From Labyrinthula sp. Ha (lineage: Eukaryota > Sar > Bigyra > Labyrinthulida > Labyrinthulaceae): 64,000 bases of DNA. The translations under genes were made by a program, and so were the position numbers. A model generated the notes under the pieces. That model saw only the letters and a list, made by a program, of their open reading frames with translations. It was not told the DNA's origin and did not search any database. The DNA lies in NCBI GenBank assembly GCA_015227615.1, contig JAALGZ010000001.1:2356001-2420000 (forward strand), given 5' to 3'. This document shows, piece by piece, positions 23,179 to 35,197 of this stretch (the first letter of the stretch is position 1; each line of letters begins with the position of its first letter).

Positions 23179-24501
23179 CTATGCCATAATTACTCCGACA
23201 GCTATGATATTACCTTCACTTCGTGCAACACATCTCCCGTACTTTTTGCTATCTGCGTATTTAAAATAACTGACTTCCTCATCTAATAGCACCCGAAGGA
23301 CTCCAATATCCATAGGTTTTAGAAACTTTACTGCTTCTGCACTCTCCTTGGATTGTTCATCAAACACTAGTCTTGAGTTAACTTCAATAACCTCAGCAAG
23401 GCATTCATATTGTCCTACGTAAAGCAGAAACCTAGAACCTAAACCAATTACTTCTTTGGCAGAAAATTTCTCATTAAGAACCTTTAGAGTTAGTGTGAGT
23501 TGCCTCCCAACCTGTACAAGGTTCTTGTTGGAAACCAAAAACCCAGTATCAGATATAAATTCTATGTCAGACTTTGTTATTACAAGACTGTCATCCTCAG
23601 CAGCAAAGCTTTTCACTTTGACAGTCGTATTTTGAGGAAGCAACGTCAATGTTGCACCTTTAGTCACTCTTCCCGAAATTAACTTCCCAGTTAATTTGTC
23701 AGCAACATTCTCAGTGATCATAAAAACAACATCATCTGAAGAGGCTTCATACTCATTTAAACTATTCTTGCATAGAGTCATTAATCTTTCCAAGCCTTTT
23801 CCCGTTTTTCCACTTAGTTCCACTTTTTCTACATTGGTAAATCCCAGTTCATGAATCTTTCGTTGCATAATTTCCTTCACTAGTCCAACTTTCTCTTTAC
23901 TAAGCACATCCACTTTATTTATTCCTAGAATTAGTTTCCTAACACCAAGATATCTAATCAGATAAAGTATTTCCATGGTTTGAGAGTTTTCCGGATCTGA
24001 ACCATCAACAAGCAAGACGCAAATATCACTTTTGACTATTCCCTTAATGAGTTCAGGTATGAAGTCTCTATGTCCTGGAGTATCAATAAAATGAAGATTT
24101 TCTATCTTTCTATAAGAGCAAGCCATGGTCACTCCTCGTTCGGCCTCGCGTTCATCTACATCAAGCAAGGATGAAAAGTCTATATCAGCGGATGGCGCAT
24201 CGGTTGCTGACAATAAATGGCCAAGAAGGGTTGATTTTCCAACATCAACATGAGCGCAGATTGATATGAATTTTTCATTCAGCTTGATCTTAACTTGACT
24301 CTGAGTAACGTTGGTCTTTGATTGGTTTGCTTTTGTTTGTTGTTTAGTTTGGGTCTTTGAAGTTGGCTTGCCATTCTTCTTCTTAGAGGTAGATTTAGGT
24401 GTAAACTTTGGATCAATAGCATTTATGTCATCATCATAATGATCGTAATAGTCATCATAGTAATCATCATAGTCATAGTCGTAACTTCGCTGCTTTGGCA
24501 T
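23179..24501 (-). CDS. HBS1-like translational GTPase (ribosome rescue)
   Basis: A 440-residue GTPase of the eEF1A/eRF3/HBS1 group. HBS1 works with Dom34/Pelota to split stalled ribosomes in no-go and non-stop mRNA decay. Motifs: P-loop AHVDVGKST (83-91), RGVTM (122-126), DTPGH (140-144), NKVD (195-198) and SGKTGKG for the G5 region, then two beta-barrel domains ending GRCVARSEGNIIAVGVI. RGVTM rather than eEF1A's RGITID, plus an N terminus very rich in Asp and Tyr (MPKQRSYDYDYDDYYDDYYD) like the start of animal HBS1, favour HBS1 over eEF1A or eRF3. Oddities are Ala for the first Gly of the P-loop, a shortened switch I region, and a linker of about 50 Lys/Thr/Gln-rich residues instead of a folded N-terminal domain. 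No introns. Confidence 0.78.
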   Translation of the reverse strand: MPKQRSYDYDYDDYYDDYYDHYDDDINAIDPKFTPKSTSKKKNGKPTSKTQTKQQTKANQSKTNVTQSQVKIKLNEKFISICAHVDVGKSTLLGHLLSATDAPSADIDFSSLLDVDEREAERGVTMACSYRKIENLHFIDTPGHRDFIPELIKGIVKSDICVLLVDGSDPENSQTMEILYLIRYLGVRKLILGINKVDVLSKEKVGLVKEIMQRKIHELGFTNVEKVELSGKTGKGLERLMTLCKNSLNEYEASSDDVVFMITENVADKLTGKLISGRVTKGATLTLLPQNTTVKVKSFAAEDDSLVITKSDIEFISDTGFLVSNKNLVQVGRQLTLTLKVLNEKFSAKEVIGLGSRFLLYVGQYECLAEVIEVNSRLVFDEQSKESAEAVKFLKPMDIGVLRVLLDEEVSYFKYADSKKYGRCVARSEGNIIAVGVIMA

Positions 24502-27500
24502 ATTCCTGTTCTTGTTTTTGCAAATTCCAATGCCCTCGTACTAGGGTAATGCACCATTGCACAAGGTAATAGATGTTAAATACTGCTCCAGTTTGCTTGA
24601 GAAAAACAACATGTTATTGGTGTATAGCGTCTACATCCTAACCATTCTTTATTCACATAGCTTGGTTTAAAACTGTTTCTCAGAAAATTCATTTTCTCTT
24701 GGTGTTTCTTTCAATAAAACCCCTAAATACTTGATTCATACTCTAATACCAGCCTGCGAAACACTTCAGGAACAGGTTCTAACAATTTTTTCCAAACGCC
24801 TTACCAAATTAAAATACCATAAAATAAACATATAACTCGAAAATTTTTCAATCAACCTTAAATTCATCAGGAACACACTTGTACCAAATGTGGCTTACTC
24901 AACTCTAATTGAAACTGAAAAGAAAGTATGGTTACACGTGGGGATAACATACCAGGACGGACTTAGCAAACAAACTGCCGTATACTTTCTAAATTTTTAT
25001 AAATAAGTCAATATTATATTATTTCCAAAAAAATGTTTAAAAAGTGAGCTACATCCAGGGAAATACAGGCTAGAGTAAACAAGGAAAAAATATGAAAACT
25101 GAAATGTTTTCTTGAACAAAGGGGAAAGAGGATACAGCTTTAAATTCAGATCCTTCCCTGGACCTTTTGATTAAATAGATATTAGAGCGCCGAATAAATA
25201 AACTATAATTGGCTAACTCATATCAAATCAAGATATAGCATATTGGCGATTGACATTACTGAAGTATCACCAAGAAGACTCGTACTTAGCTTATTCTGTT
25301 TCAGCTGAAAACTCTACAAATGAGTTTACTCTTTGCATTCACTTCATATATATATAAATCTCAAAAGCTAAAATTAATATTTAAAAAAAGTTAAACAGGC
25401 GTTGGAACAAGCCTCTTTTGTTTTCTTTACTTTTAGCATTCCTTATTACTCAGATTAGGGGCTTTCCAGTCTAGGATTTTACACCGAATACTAATATATA
25501 GACAGCGTATTTATGAGGACAAAATTCTGAAGTATTTTTAACTAGTATCAGGACGATATTTCTAATGATAATTTTTTTCTGCTTTTTCTTTGAAATGATA
25601 GCGATCTCCATAAACGTCTGGGGCACTTTACTGCTGTCCATATAAATACTCTTCCAAAAGTACTTGTGAAATAGATAAAAATCAAAATTTAAGCATAAGA
25701 ACTCAGTCAAAATTTGAAAAGGGATAGTATCGCCTTCACGGGCAGCTCTTTTTAGACATTGATATTGGTTTTGCCTTTGGTAGCTATTAGAATTGAGTTT
25801 CTCACTACTGGATTGTGTGGATCTTCATCGTAAATAACTGAAATGAACCATTTGAATCATATTCAAGTTATGCTGATATGCTACAGAGTCAAGAATTATA
25901 GGAAATAGGTTCTAAGCAAAATTAGATATCCAAAAACTATCATTCACCACTAAGGCATGACATTGGTTTTTCATACACCACCTCTCGGTAACAATAATTA
26001 GGGATAACTTTTAGTTAAATTTTAATAAAAGAAAGGATAGTTCTAGTCACAACTTTCTGTCAGAGGATGCTATCTGCATATAAAATTGAATTTCTAGAAC
26101 CATCTTGCGGAATATTGAAAGAAAACCCTGTTGCCAGACCAGGTATTAAAATAAAACAATTGTTGCAATGGATTCCCGAAAATTAATTTTGTGGGTTAGA
26201 GTTCAATGACTTTGAAGTATATACTTAATGTATCCATGCTACACTTTTCAGACCCATATCAAACTGTCTAGTTACGGAATCAGGCCATGTATAGATATAT
26301 TCTGTATAACGGAAAGTACATTTCACATATATTTACAGCTACAATAGATCCTTCTAAGGACCTAGTTATTCTCAAGAGTTATTCAACAACTTTGAGTCTA
26401 TGAAGAATATAGTTACTGTATATTAAGATTATATTTAATTAAACAACAAGAATCAAAGTAGAGCTTTAACGAGAGTGCAAAAAATTAAAAATCACTTGCT
26501 TGATTTTTCTAATAAAAAAAACAGACTAACAATGTAATTCAAAGCAAACTAGCTCGTCGCGAGCCCTCCTCAGCAAAGTAGTTAATGCAAGTTATGAATA
26601 ATTTGTTCCCATACAATATCTAAAGGGGAACAAATTCAATCAAAACAAGTTTAGTCTCGCGCCTTTAAATATATACAAACCAGAGAAAGAAGTGGTATAA
26701 TTTATGGCTCATGCAACAGAAAACTGGTGCCAGGAGATACTTCAAAAATATTGTGCCCCACTGTGCCCTCTTCAAAGCTCAAAACTGTGTCATTTGTGAA
26801 AAAAAAGAAGATCAATACAAAATTAGATTTTACCTTTAAATTGCAGCCTGATAAAAATAATGAAAAAGTTCCTATAGATAGGAATATATCTCGTTTCTTT
26901 CCTAAATTCTGTTAATACAAATAACATATATATTATACATTTTCAAATTTATAGATCAAATTTTTTTTGTGAAATCAACATATCCCAAACAACCAAAATT
27001 AACTTTTATGTGAAAAAATACGCAAAACCTGGTTCTATTGAATTGAGTCAAAATTACATGGAACTTAACTAGATTATTTAACCTTCATGCATAGTACGCT
27101 CGCATGAACAATAGAACGACAGTCCATTCTTCAGACATTTGCTGTCCCAGATCCGAATAGATCTTTGTCATTTGGGTAACTTTCAAAACCATCCTTATAA
27201 CAAGGCCCAAGCAGAAAACCAAGTTAGAAAAACTGAGGAAGTAAAAAGCAAAGAAACCAGTATTGTGGGCTTAAAGACTCAATAAAGCTCACCTTTCCAA
27301 AAGAACCTGAGAAACGATTGTGGAGGACTCATGCTTAAATGAAAAAATTAATATTACCTTAACTGAAGAAGTGAAATACGTGTTCTTTACTTAATATAAT
27401 TAGTTATTTGAGATATTATAAAATTTAACTTCATCTTTAAGTGAAATCTAAACAGTAAAACATTTAAGACCTTAAAGTCTATAGAATATGGAAAAAGTTA

Positions 27501-30500
27501 ACGATTCCATTGTTGACCTAATAAATCCTGAAACAAAAAAAATAATTCAGGTTCCAGCTCCAACATCGAATGATCCATATTGCTAACTCTATGACAATAC
27601 TTTGAGGGGTCTAGTTTCTGCTTTGTTTTTTAGAAAAGTGCTGCGCTGGTGCCCCCGCTTCATTTTTTGCAAGAGCCTGGCCATAAATACCTTGCTTTTC
27701 TAAAGTCATACCTCTGTTAAACTTCTAGTTCAGTTAGGTTTAAATCTTGTCTCTAATTTTAAGTTTTTATTATGTCAAAACTTATTCTTCTTTCAGTAAA
27801 CTTATTACTTAACCTTATTACTGAACAAATATATATGTACTGACTATTTAATATTTCTACCGATATATTTCACATATATAATAGTTTTGTTTTTTCGGTG
27901 TAAAAATAGAAATATGAACTACTTTCCCCTTCATCTAGAAATAATTTGCAGATATATCAATGTCTTTTCCTTTATCTTCTGGTTCAGGTTGTTTCGTTGT
28001 TTTTTGTTTCCATAATCTTACTTTACTATTTTTTCACTGTTGTTATTCTTGTATTGACTCTTTGGCAAATAAAATTTCAATTTGTCTTGTGCTTGAATTC
28101 ATTTAATGGGCCAGATTTCAGAATTCGTTATCATGAAAGCATATGTGATTAAACAAATAGCTCATGAAACATGAAAAAAAATAAGTGACAGATTATCTTT
28201 ATTTGGGTTAGCTAATACAATACAAACATATATCGCATATTTGATCCTAGGTAATCAACCCTATGTGGGCAGTAGATTTCAAATAATAACACAAGCAACA
28301 ACTCAATAAGAACTTAACTGTCTATATCTAAAGTAGATTGTAAGCTTATAGTTTATCAAAAATAAAATCATAGCTCTAGAATCCCAAAACTTGTAAGCAA
28401 TGAAAAAACCTTTAACAAAATCTTCGTGAGACTATAAGAGCCTTAAGAAGCATTAAGCAAGTTATGTACACAATATATAACAGGTAGTTTGCAAAGTTAG
28501 ATGCATATTCTAAAAAGTATAAAGGCCTTAGTAAGACCCAGTGTTAACCTTTATTAAGCAACGTACCTTATAACAATTAGGTTAGACAGATTAAGGCAAA
28601 ATTCTAATAGATTGTCTTCTTTAACTAGACAGCAGCTGACAGTACGCCGGGATGCTTAAGAACAGCTCTTTCGGACAACGTTAAAATTCAAAGCGTGTTT
28701 TCGAAAGCATGTATGCTTTAAAAAAGACTTATTTCACAAGTCGAAGTAACTGCGAAAGTATAGTAACACCTACTGCAACATAGAAACAATATTTCTATAT
28801 TTTTTCTTTCCTTTAAAGATTTATTAGCATGCTATAAGTGGTAAAAAACGCACTATGCATATATATGGAAGGTTCATGCACAAGTGGTATACTACTAGTT
28901 TACAGTAGAGACAGATAGCCCTAAATCACCAAAAAAAACTTGAAGATTAAGGCTATATATGGTCATCACATGCAGGAAGATGTAAATTTGATACTTATAT
29001 ATGTTGGGCTTAGAAAAATCTTACTAACCTACTGACTCAAATTTTTGGCAACAAAATATTTGAGATTCCGTAAAAACGAAGAAAGTTAGAATATTTTTAG
29101 CAAGATTAAATATAGATGAGGCAATGGAAATCAGCTTTTCCTGTGATTAGATGCGTGGTTTTGGTATTGGTTAATTATTGCTCAATACAAATACCTTCAT
29201 ACTAGGAAACATTGATTAATGTTACATATGACCTAGTATATGAAGGAATTGAAAAAGTATTTGATTAAAACAAAGGCTTTAAGGACTAAAATGAATTTAG
29301 TACACGAACATAACAAAGACAGATGATTAATTGTCAATTTGAGCGGGTGCAGTTCCGTAAAGTGTTCACCATGAGCTGCACAGAGCCTATACACATATCC
29401 TGATCTTGTTTAGATTATATATTATTTTAATAAGTTTATCAAGAGCTTAAGGTATAGTAAAATCACTACCTGAAAACTAAGCGTTTTTCTCCTTCCACTC
29501 TTTGGTAATCGACATACAAGAAGAGATTCAATTGAATTACCCCATAAAAATCTTTTGTTCAAGTCAGTGAATTCTTAATTAAGTAATTGGTGGTGCCTAT
29601 CATTTTATGAGTTAAAGTTTATCTAGAAAGTATATACGCATGTCAACTATACAAATATTGTTTTCCAGTTCATAAGAAGTGACGTGTTCTGAGAACTGTG
29701 TATTGCATCATGAACTAGGGCTGAGAGCTTATTCTAATTTCATTAACCAGGATTCTTGGACCAAGAACTGAACAGCAAAGTTTTTCCATGTCATTAAAGT
29801 CTTGAACTCGAGAAAAGCCTAATGAAATTGCATTATAAATTTCTAGAAAGCTAAATATATCTCCATTATTATAACTAGAGTATTAAAATAAAAAATTGCC
29901 TTAATCCTGGAAGTAATTTTCTTCATGAAAAACATCATTTTCTAATGTATAGTAGTTTTCTTTAAGTGAATGCGCGCTGATCATAGAACCAGTACAAAGC
30001 TTTATCTTGCTGTTAAAACAAACTTGAGAATTTCCACGAGTCAACGGCATAGATTTTAAGCTCTTTTATTTTTTCCAAACTGAATTCAAGAGTTGTTTTC
30101 TTTTTGGTGTCTAACACACAACCATAAGATAGAATGAAAATATGGAAATTTCACTTCATACTCTCTGGCTCGTAGATGGACTATTAGGTAAAGAAAGATA
30201 TTTAATTTAGGAAGCGTTATCCTTAAGATTTTATTGAAGGTTACAAAGACTAAAAGGGGATAAAAAAGATTACTACGTTAAAGTTAGGGCAAGCGCACTG
30301 TTCTATTATCCATATTGCGTGGTACAATTTTAATCAGGCCTAGGTATCTTACGTAAAATAGACTTTCGTTGTCTTAGTTAATTGGGATTTGATCACTAAT
30401 ACCGAATCAAAGTATTTTATTTTGAAAAATCCGAAAAAAAATGTGCTATGACTTGGTAGTAACAAATTAGTATTTCCGTCAAAGAACTCGATCAGCAAAC

Positions 30501-32796
30501 AGAACAACATAATATATAAAATAACTAACACTTTTTCCCAGCTGTTTTGCAGAACTTTAACCAAACAAACTTTTCCAGCTTGAAACAAATTCAGTCCTTC
30601 TCAAACTTGGATATTTGTTGGTATACGTTTTAATCAAAGCATTCTAGCCAAAGTCAGTTGCAATCCCTCATCCATAACCTTGTAGAGAAAATAACTTTGC
30701 ACTTTTCTCGTCTCCATTAAACAAAACTTCCATACCTAGTTAAGCCTTTGCATCAATTTCCAAAATAGAACCTTTCCAAGCTTTCAAAATTTTTTTAACT
30801 CACCTTCCCCTCTTTAAACATAAGGTGTGTACAATGTTCTTCATGTACAAATTCTTCCCCCAACCATACAAACCGGAGAATAAGACCCCATACTTTCTGC
30901 AAAAACTGTTCCGCCTTGTTATATATATTTTTTTATTACAGTTCAACCAAAGCTTTCAAACTTTACTTTCCAAGAAACTCACCAAGTTGCAATAATGTCC
31001 TATCTTCGGACCTTCCGGTTAAAATACACTTAGCTAGTATTTCATCAAACTAATCCCACTGACTTCTGGACCAGAAATTCTCTGTGTTTAGGAAAATCTT
31101 TTCTACCCAACTCATCGGACTTCTGAGAGTAAAACTTGTTTTCCACAAGTTAATTGAACAAGTCTATATCTTCCCAGTGCTATGGTCATAGAAATATATA
31201 ATATCAACCCCGCAGCAGAAAATAGTATTATTGTTATATTTCTCCCTTGAAAACCAGTGTGTGCACAAATATATTTCACACGTAGAGTGTTTTAGTGGCT
31301 TTCGTAGAACGGAGACGGAGAAAAAAAAGGTAAGGATATTATTTATGTGGAAGAACCGTCATGACTGGGTTAGTCTAATCCAACCTTCTCCGGCAATAGA
31401 ACTGGTCTTCTTATAACCCTCAAGCGCAAATTACTGGTGGATAACCCAAACAGACTTAGCCGCTATAAGAACCAAGTTTATTTCAACTTGCTTTCCGATA
31501 ATAAGCGCTTTTATATTATCATCTCTATCGTTAGCTTTTTGATGTTAACTCATCATTTTTTAATGTTAGGAATTTGTCAGTAAGAATAATTTATACTTTT
31601 TGCTACTAACGGTAAATTTTCTTAACATATCGAATAATGTTAGATTATTGTAATTTGAGAATATTTGGAGGAAACTCTAACTTTCTATAGATGAAGTAAT
31701 TCAAGCAGCAAAAAAAGTTTGAAAAGCAAATAAGAATAGCAGTGAGCAGAGAAAATATTTTGAACTATAAGAATATAGAAACTTTATTTGCGGAACAAGT
31801 TGCCATTTATCTTCCAAGGCTCATTTTACTTAGTGCTATAGTTCATAGTGTTTAGACTTAGCCTTGTATGAAGTAGTTAAGAACACATTTAAAAATTAAA
31901 AACAGACCTGAAGTATATGAAATTTAAAGTTTTCACAACTGTAGATCTAAATTTTCATCCCAGAAAGTTGACTTTGCTTGATCCCTTAATATATATAACA
32001 ATTTTAACGTCGCATAAATTATTTAAAAACTCTAAACAATATGTTTATAGATTTATCTATGAACTATGCACAGATCTTGGCACTTAAATTTATTAATTTC
32101 ACTTCAAACAACTTCCTCCAATTTCTTCGAGTAAAACTGCTAGAGATCGTCACCAGGTTCATCTACTATTGTCCCATGTGTTCTCTCATAACATGAGAAA
32201 AAGTCGTCTAACTGCGGATATAACCTTATTTTAAGTTAGTTTTTCTATATTTCTATTTTACTTTGAAACTTTTTTGAAATAGCTATGGGCTTATATATGT
32301 ATTATTATGAGGTTGACACCTGTTGGATAATAAGCTTAAAGATCAGTGAAAGTATTATCGTAATAACGCTTAAAGTTAACGTTAGTAACGCGATATTGAA
32401 TATCCGTGGTATTAAATAGTACTGTAATTAACGTTATTACGATAGAGATATCTGTTTTTTTATATAGAGCATGGCCTTAAAGATTGCACCATAATTTTGG
32501 GTAATTTAATTCAACCTAGTCGCAGATGTTGAATCCAGTGGATAATTAGACTTCTTGCCTATGGAAAATATACACAAAGAAACGAGTTTTTGGTTAATCT
32601 CTTTTAAAAAAAGTTAATTTGAACTGCCATTGCCGGGAGTTGTCCATGGTCGACGTTTTTCTTTAATCTCCTACATTTTTATCTAAGAGTTTTCACTTAA
32701 AGGAGACTGCCCATTTGGAACAGTTTTCCGATATATATTCCATAATAATCAAATTGAACTGAAACTTAATCGTTAAAGAAAATCTGAAAGAAATAA
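24502..32796. other. 8.3-kb gene-free AT-rich stretch
   Basis: No gene, tRNA, rRNA or transposon protein could be recognised on either strand. Longest open frames are 60-80 codons and look random. A 13-bp perfect inverted repeat (TATCGTAATAACG) lies at 32356-32368 and 32432-32444, about 350-440 bp before the next gene. A T/C-rich plus-strand tract covers about 30640-30800. Confidence 0.5.
32356..32444. repeat. Small inverted repeat upstream of the unrecognised two-exon gene
   Basis: TATCGTAATAACG at 32356-32368 is repeated inverted at 32432-32444 with a 63-bp loop that itself contains TTAACGTTA-type steps. It could be an operator-like site, a MITE remnant or chance. Confidence 0.35.
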
Positions 32797-34003
32797 ATGA
32801 AATTAAGACAAGCATCTACTCATAGCACCCAATCATCGATGTCTATTGATATTCCCTCACTAGATAATGGAGGTGATCCTATGATTTCGCCAAGTTTGAC
32901 CCCTGTTGGAAAGAAAAGAAGCAGCCAATCAAAAACGGGGTTGACATCGTACAAAGTTTTCTCTGAATTCTTTTTCGTTCCAATTCCAGGAGGAGACGTA
33001 AATCATACTCTTGTTTTTATTTTGATAGAATGAAACAGAGGAAAGGATATTGACAAAAGATTGCTACCTTAGATGGCTTAGCACCAGAAAAGCCAAACTT
33101 CTTCATCCCGAAGGGTCCTTCCGTCGAACAGTTCTCGCTCACTTAAGAGGCGCTGATGGCAGGAAGCCCTTTCCTGAAGTCGTTGAGATTTCCCTTTTGA
33201 AAAAGCTTCGAGAACGGGACTCAAGTGATAGACTTTTGAACCCTTGGACGGTATGTTTTGAAGATCACCCAGCAGCTTTGGAACAAGGTTGCAGAAAGAG
33301 ATTCACCGCCCTAGGATACCACGAAGGAAAGAGAAAAAAGTTGCATAAGAAGCAATCAAGTGGGTCATACAGCGGAAACAGTATTCCAAATGCTGAAAGT
33401 CCCTTCTTTGCTCACCAGGCTCCTACAGAAAGTATGAACGACTCCTTTTCCAAACTAGTTCACTTGGAGAGCGAGAACCTGCAACACAAGATGAAAATTG
33501 CAGAAGCCAGTGGGGTTAACGTTTGCCTACCTGCAGTTAGTTATTTATTAAACAACTATGGAACACAAGATCAGAGATTAATGAGGGACTTTGTTTTCCC
33601 CCCTGTACAAGAGTGTTACTTTGAACAACATATGCCCGTGTTCGAAATGAATGTGAACGGAGTTGACTGGATAGTAAACAGTGGAGATATCAATTGTCAA
33701 CACGTTCTTGGCGATGTCGCTGGAAAGCATCTTAGTACATTTTTTCCCAGTTTAGTGGAGTTTTTTAATGTGGCGAGACTAGCAAAAGAAGTATTCAATG
33801 GAGGAAACCAGTTCAACTTTAACAAAGATATCTGGATAAGGTTAAGAGCAACAGCACGAAATGGACAAGTTTGCACGTTTCTTTGCTGTTTTAAGATTGG
33901 AAACAGAACCTCTATACCAGTACTTGGGCAGGATCAAACCTTCTTGGGAAGGGATTTGCCGGGTATTGACAACTCTAATAACTTGCCACCAATGCTTGTG
34001 TAG
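32797..34003 (+). CDS. Unrecognised two-exon protein with basic central region
   Basis: Exons 32797-32997 and 33029-34003 give 391 residues. I do not recognise the family. Visible parts: a Ser/Thr/Pro-rich start; a conserved-looking block from about residue 47 (YKVFSEFFFVPIPGGD, then YLRWLSTRKAKLLHPEGSF, VLAHLRGADGRKPFPEVVEI, NPWTVCFEDHPAALEQGCRK); a basic Ser-rich linker (GKRKKLHKKQSSGSYS) that could be a nuclear signal; and a mixed alpha/beta C-terminal half (MPVFEMNVNGVDWIVNSGDI ... IWIRLRATARNGQVCTFLCC). The intron is needed to join the two open frames. No membrane segments or signal peptide. A DNA- or RNA-associated role is possible from the basic linker but is inference only. ATCGTTAAAG lies 18 bp before the ATG. 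Confidence 0.7.
32998..33028 (+). other. 31-nt intron in the unrecognised two-exon gene
   Basis: Phase 0, GTAAAT at the start, TTTTGATAG at the end, T-rich between. Removal joins ...IPGGD to NETEERILTKDCYLRW in one frame. Confidence 0.8.
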
Positions 34004-34332
34004 AGTATCAAGGGCTTCTTTTACAAATATAAATATTGTACTAGAAAGTATTAGGGGTAGGACTTGATTGTATATGAATGCTCAGTTTTGCAGAACCATA
34101 TTGTGTAGATATTACCTCAAAACCAGGTCAGGGTGTGTTTTAAATAAAATAATAGATAACTCCACGTATAAAGTGATGCTTTGAATATTTTTTGTTTAAT
34201 CTTAAGATGTCTACACATCGATAACAATATATATTTGCTCTTAGTTATGAACTCGAATTGCAAGAAGAATTTTCCTTAGTTTTGCTACAAGTTGCAAGAC
34301 CTATATGTTAATTTATTGATATCTAAACAACT
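34004..34332. other. 3' flank before the inverted repeat
   Basis: Short AT-rich spacer between the unrecognised gene and the outer end of the left repeat arm. No feature recognised. Confidence 0.5.
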
Positions 34333-34345
34333 TTTCTTACCTTCG

Positions 34346-35197
34346 CTACTCAGTTCTACAAATCTGTTCAACTATATCAACTGGAAAAGGTTCATTCACT
34401 AAAGTTAGTACAGCATCACCTTCGTGTTCTCTTATTCTGTATAACTTTGGGGAATAAAACTCAAAGTCTTCAACAAAACTACTTGAAAAGGAAAATATAT
34501 AAGTTTCATATTTTGTATTCACTCTTGAGACTACTGAAGAAAACTTATCTTTATACAAACGTACATTTCTTGTTTCAGAATTATAGTTCACCAAAGTTTC
34601 ATTTTTTTGAGTTGTGAGAAGTTGAAATATTTTCTCTGCACATGTTTCTTTTGTTATGTTTGCAAAAGAAAATTCTGAGTAGTTTGTTCCAGCATTTAAT
34701 AAATTTGCATATAAGAGCTCTCTTTTCGCCACTGCTTTTCTTATCCTATCTTCTTTATGCTTGGAAACTTTTAACTTATTAATTTCAGCTAAAACTTGTT
34801 CTTCAGCCAAGAATATCTGCTGATAAATATTTTCACAAGGATAGTTTGGAAACTGAACTTGTAAATTAGCAGCACCAAGAAGTAATTGTTTCCTTAAGCG
34901 AAGTTCAACAAGTTCTTCTTTAATGTAAGAGTTTTGTTTAAATAAATATTCATCACTCCAGTTAGTTGGAACATTTTTTACACATGCAGCTAAGTTTGAC
35001 AATTTTTGCAACCTAAACTGTAACTCTTTAACTTGTATTTCAAGTTTAGAATTATTGTCTTTCATTGTGTTAAGCTCAATTTTATTCTTAGCTCTATGTC
35101 TTTTCAGTGCTCTTCTATAATATTCACGTCTCTCTGCAACAGTCCATAGTTTTTTTGGTTTATAATCAGCTGCTATCTTTTCTCTAGGTCGTTTCAT
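34346..35197 (-). CDS. bZIP-like coiled-coil protein, copy 1 (left arm)
   Basis: 283 residues, intronless. An N-terminal basic region followed by a coiled coil (about 18-68: AERREYYRRALKRHRAKNKI, then LNTMKDNNSKLEIQVKELQFRLQKL) looks like a DNA-binding bZIP, though the strict bZIP N-x7-R spacing is not clean. The rest (about 75-283) is a separate alpha/beta domain with no motif I can name. The basic region recalls the R-R-E-x-x-R-R-x-x-x-R-H-R-x-K pattern of oomycete M96-type proteins, which join such a segment to a START-like domain; this is a low-confidence comparison. The protein is identical in the copy at 48800-49651. A transcription regulator is a reasonable inference but not shown. Confidence 0.75.
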   Translation of the reverse strand: MKRPREKIAADYKPKKLWTVAERREYYRRALKRHRAKNKIELNTMKDNNSKLEIQVKELQFRLQKLSNLAACVKNVPTNWSDEYLFKQNSYIKEELVELRLRKQLLLGAANLQVQFPNYPCENIYQQIFLAEEQVLAEINKLKVSKHKEDRIRKAVAKRELLYANLLNAGTNYSEFSFANITKETCAEKIFQLLTTQKNETLVNYNSETRNVRLYKDKFSSVVSRVNTKYETYIFSFSSSFVEDFEFYSPKLYRIREHEGDAVLTLVNEPFPVDIVEQICRTE

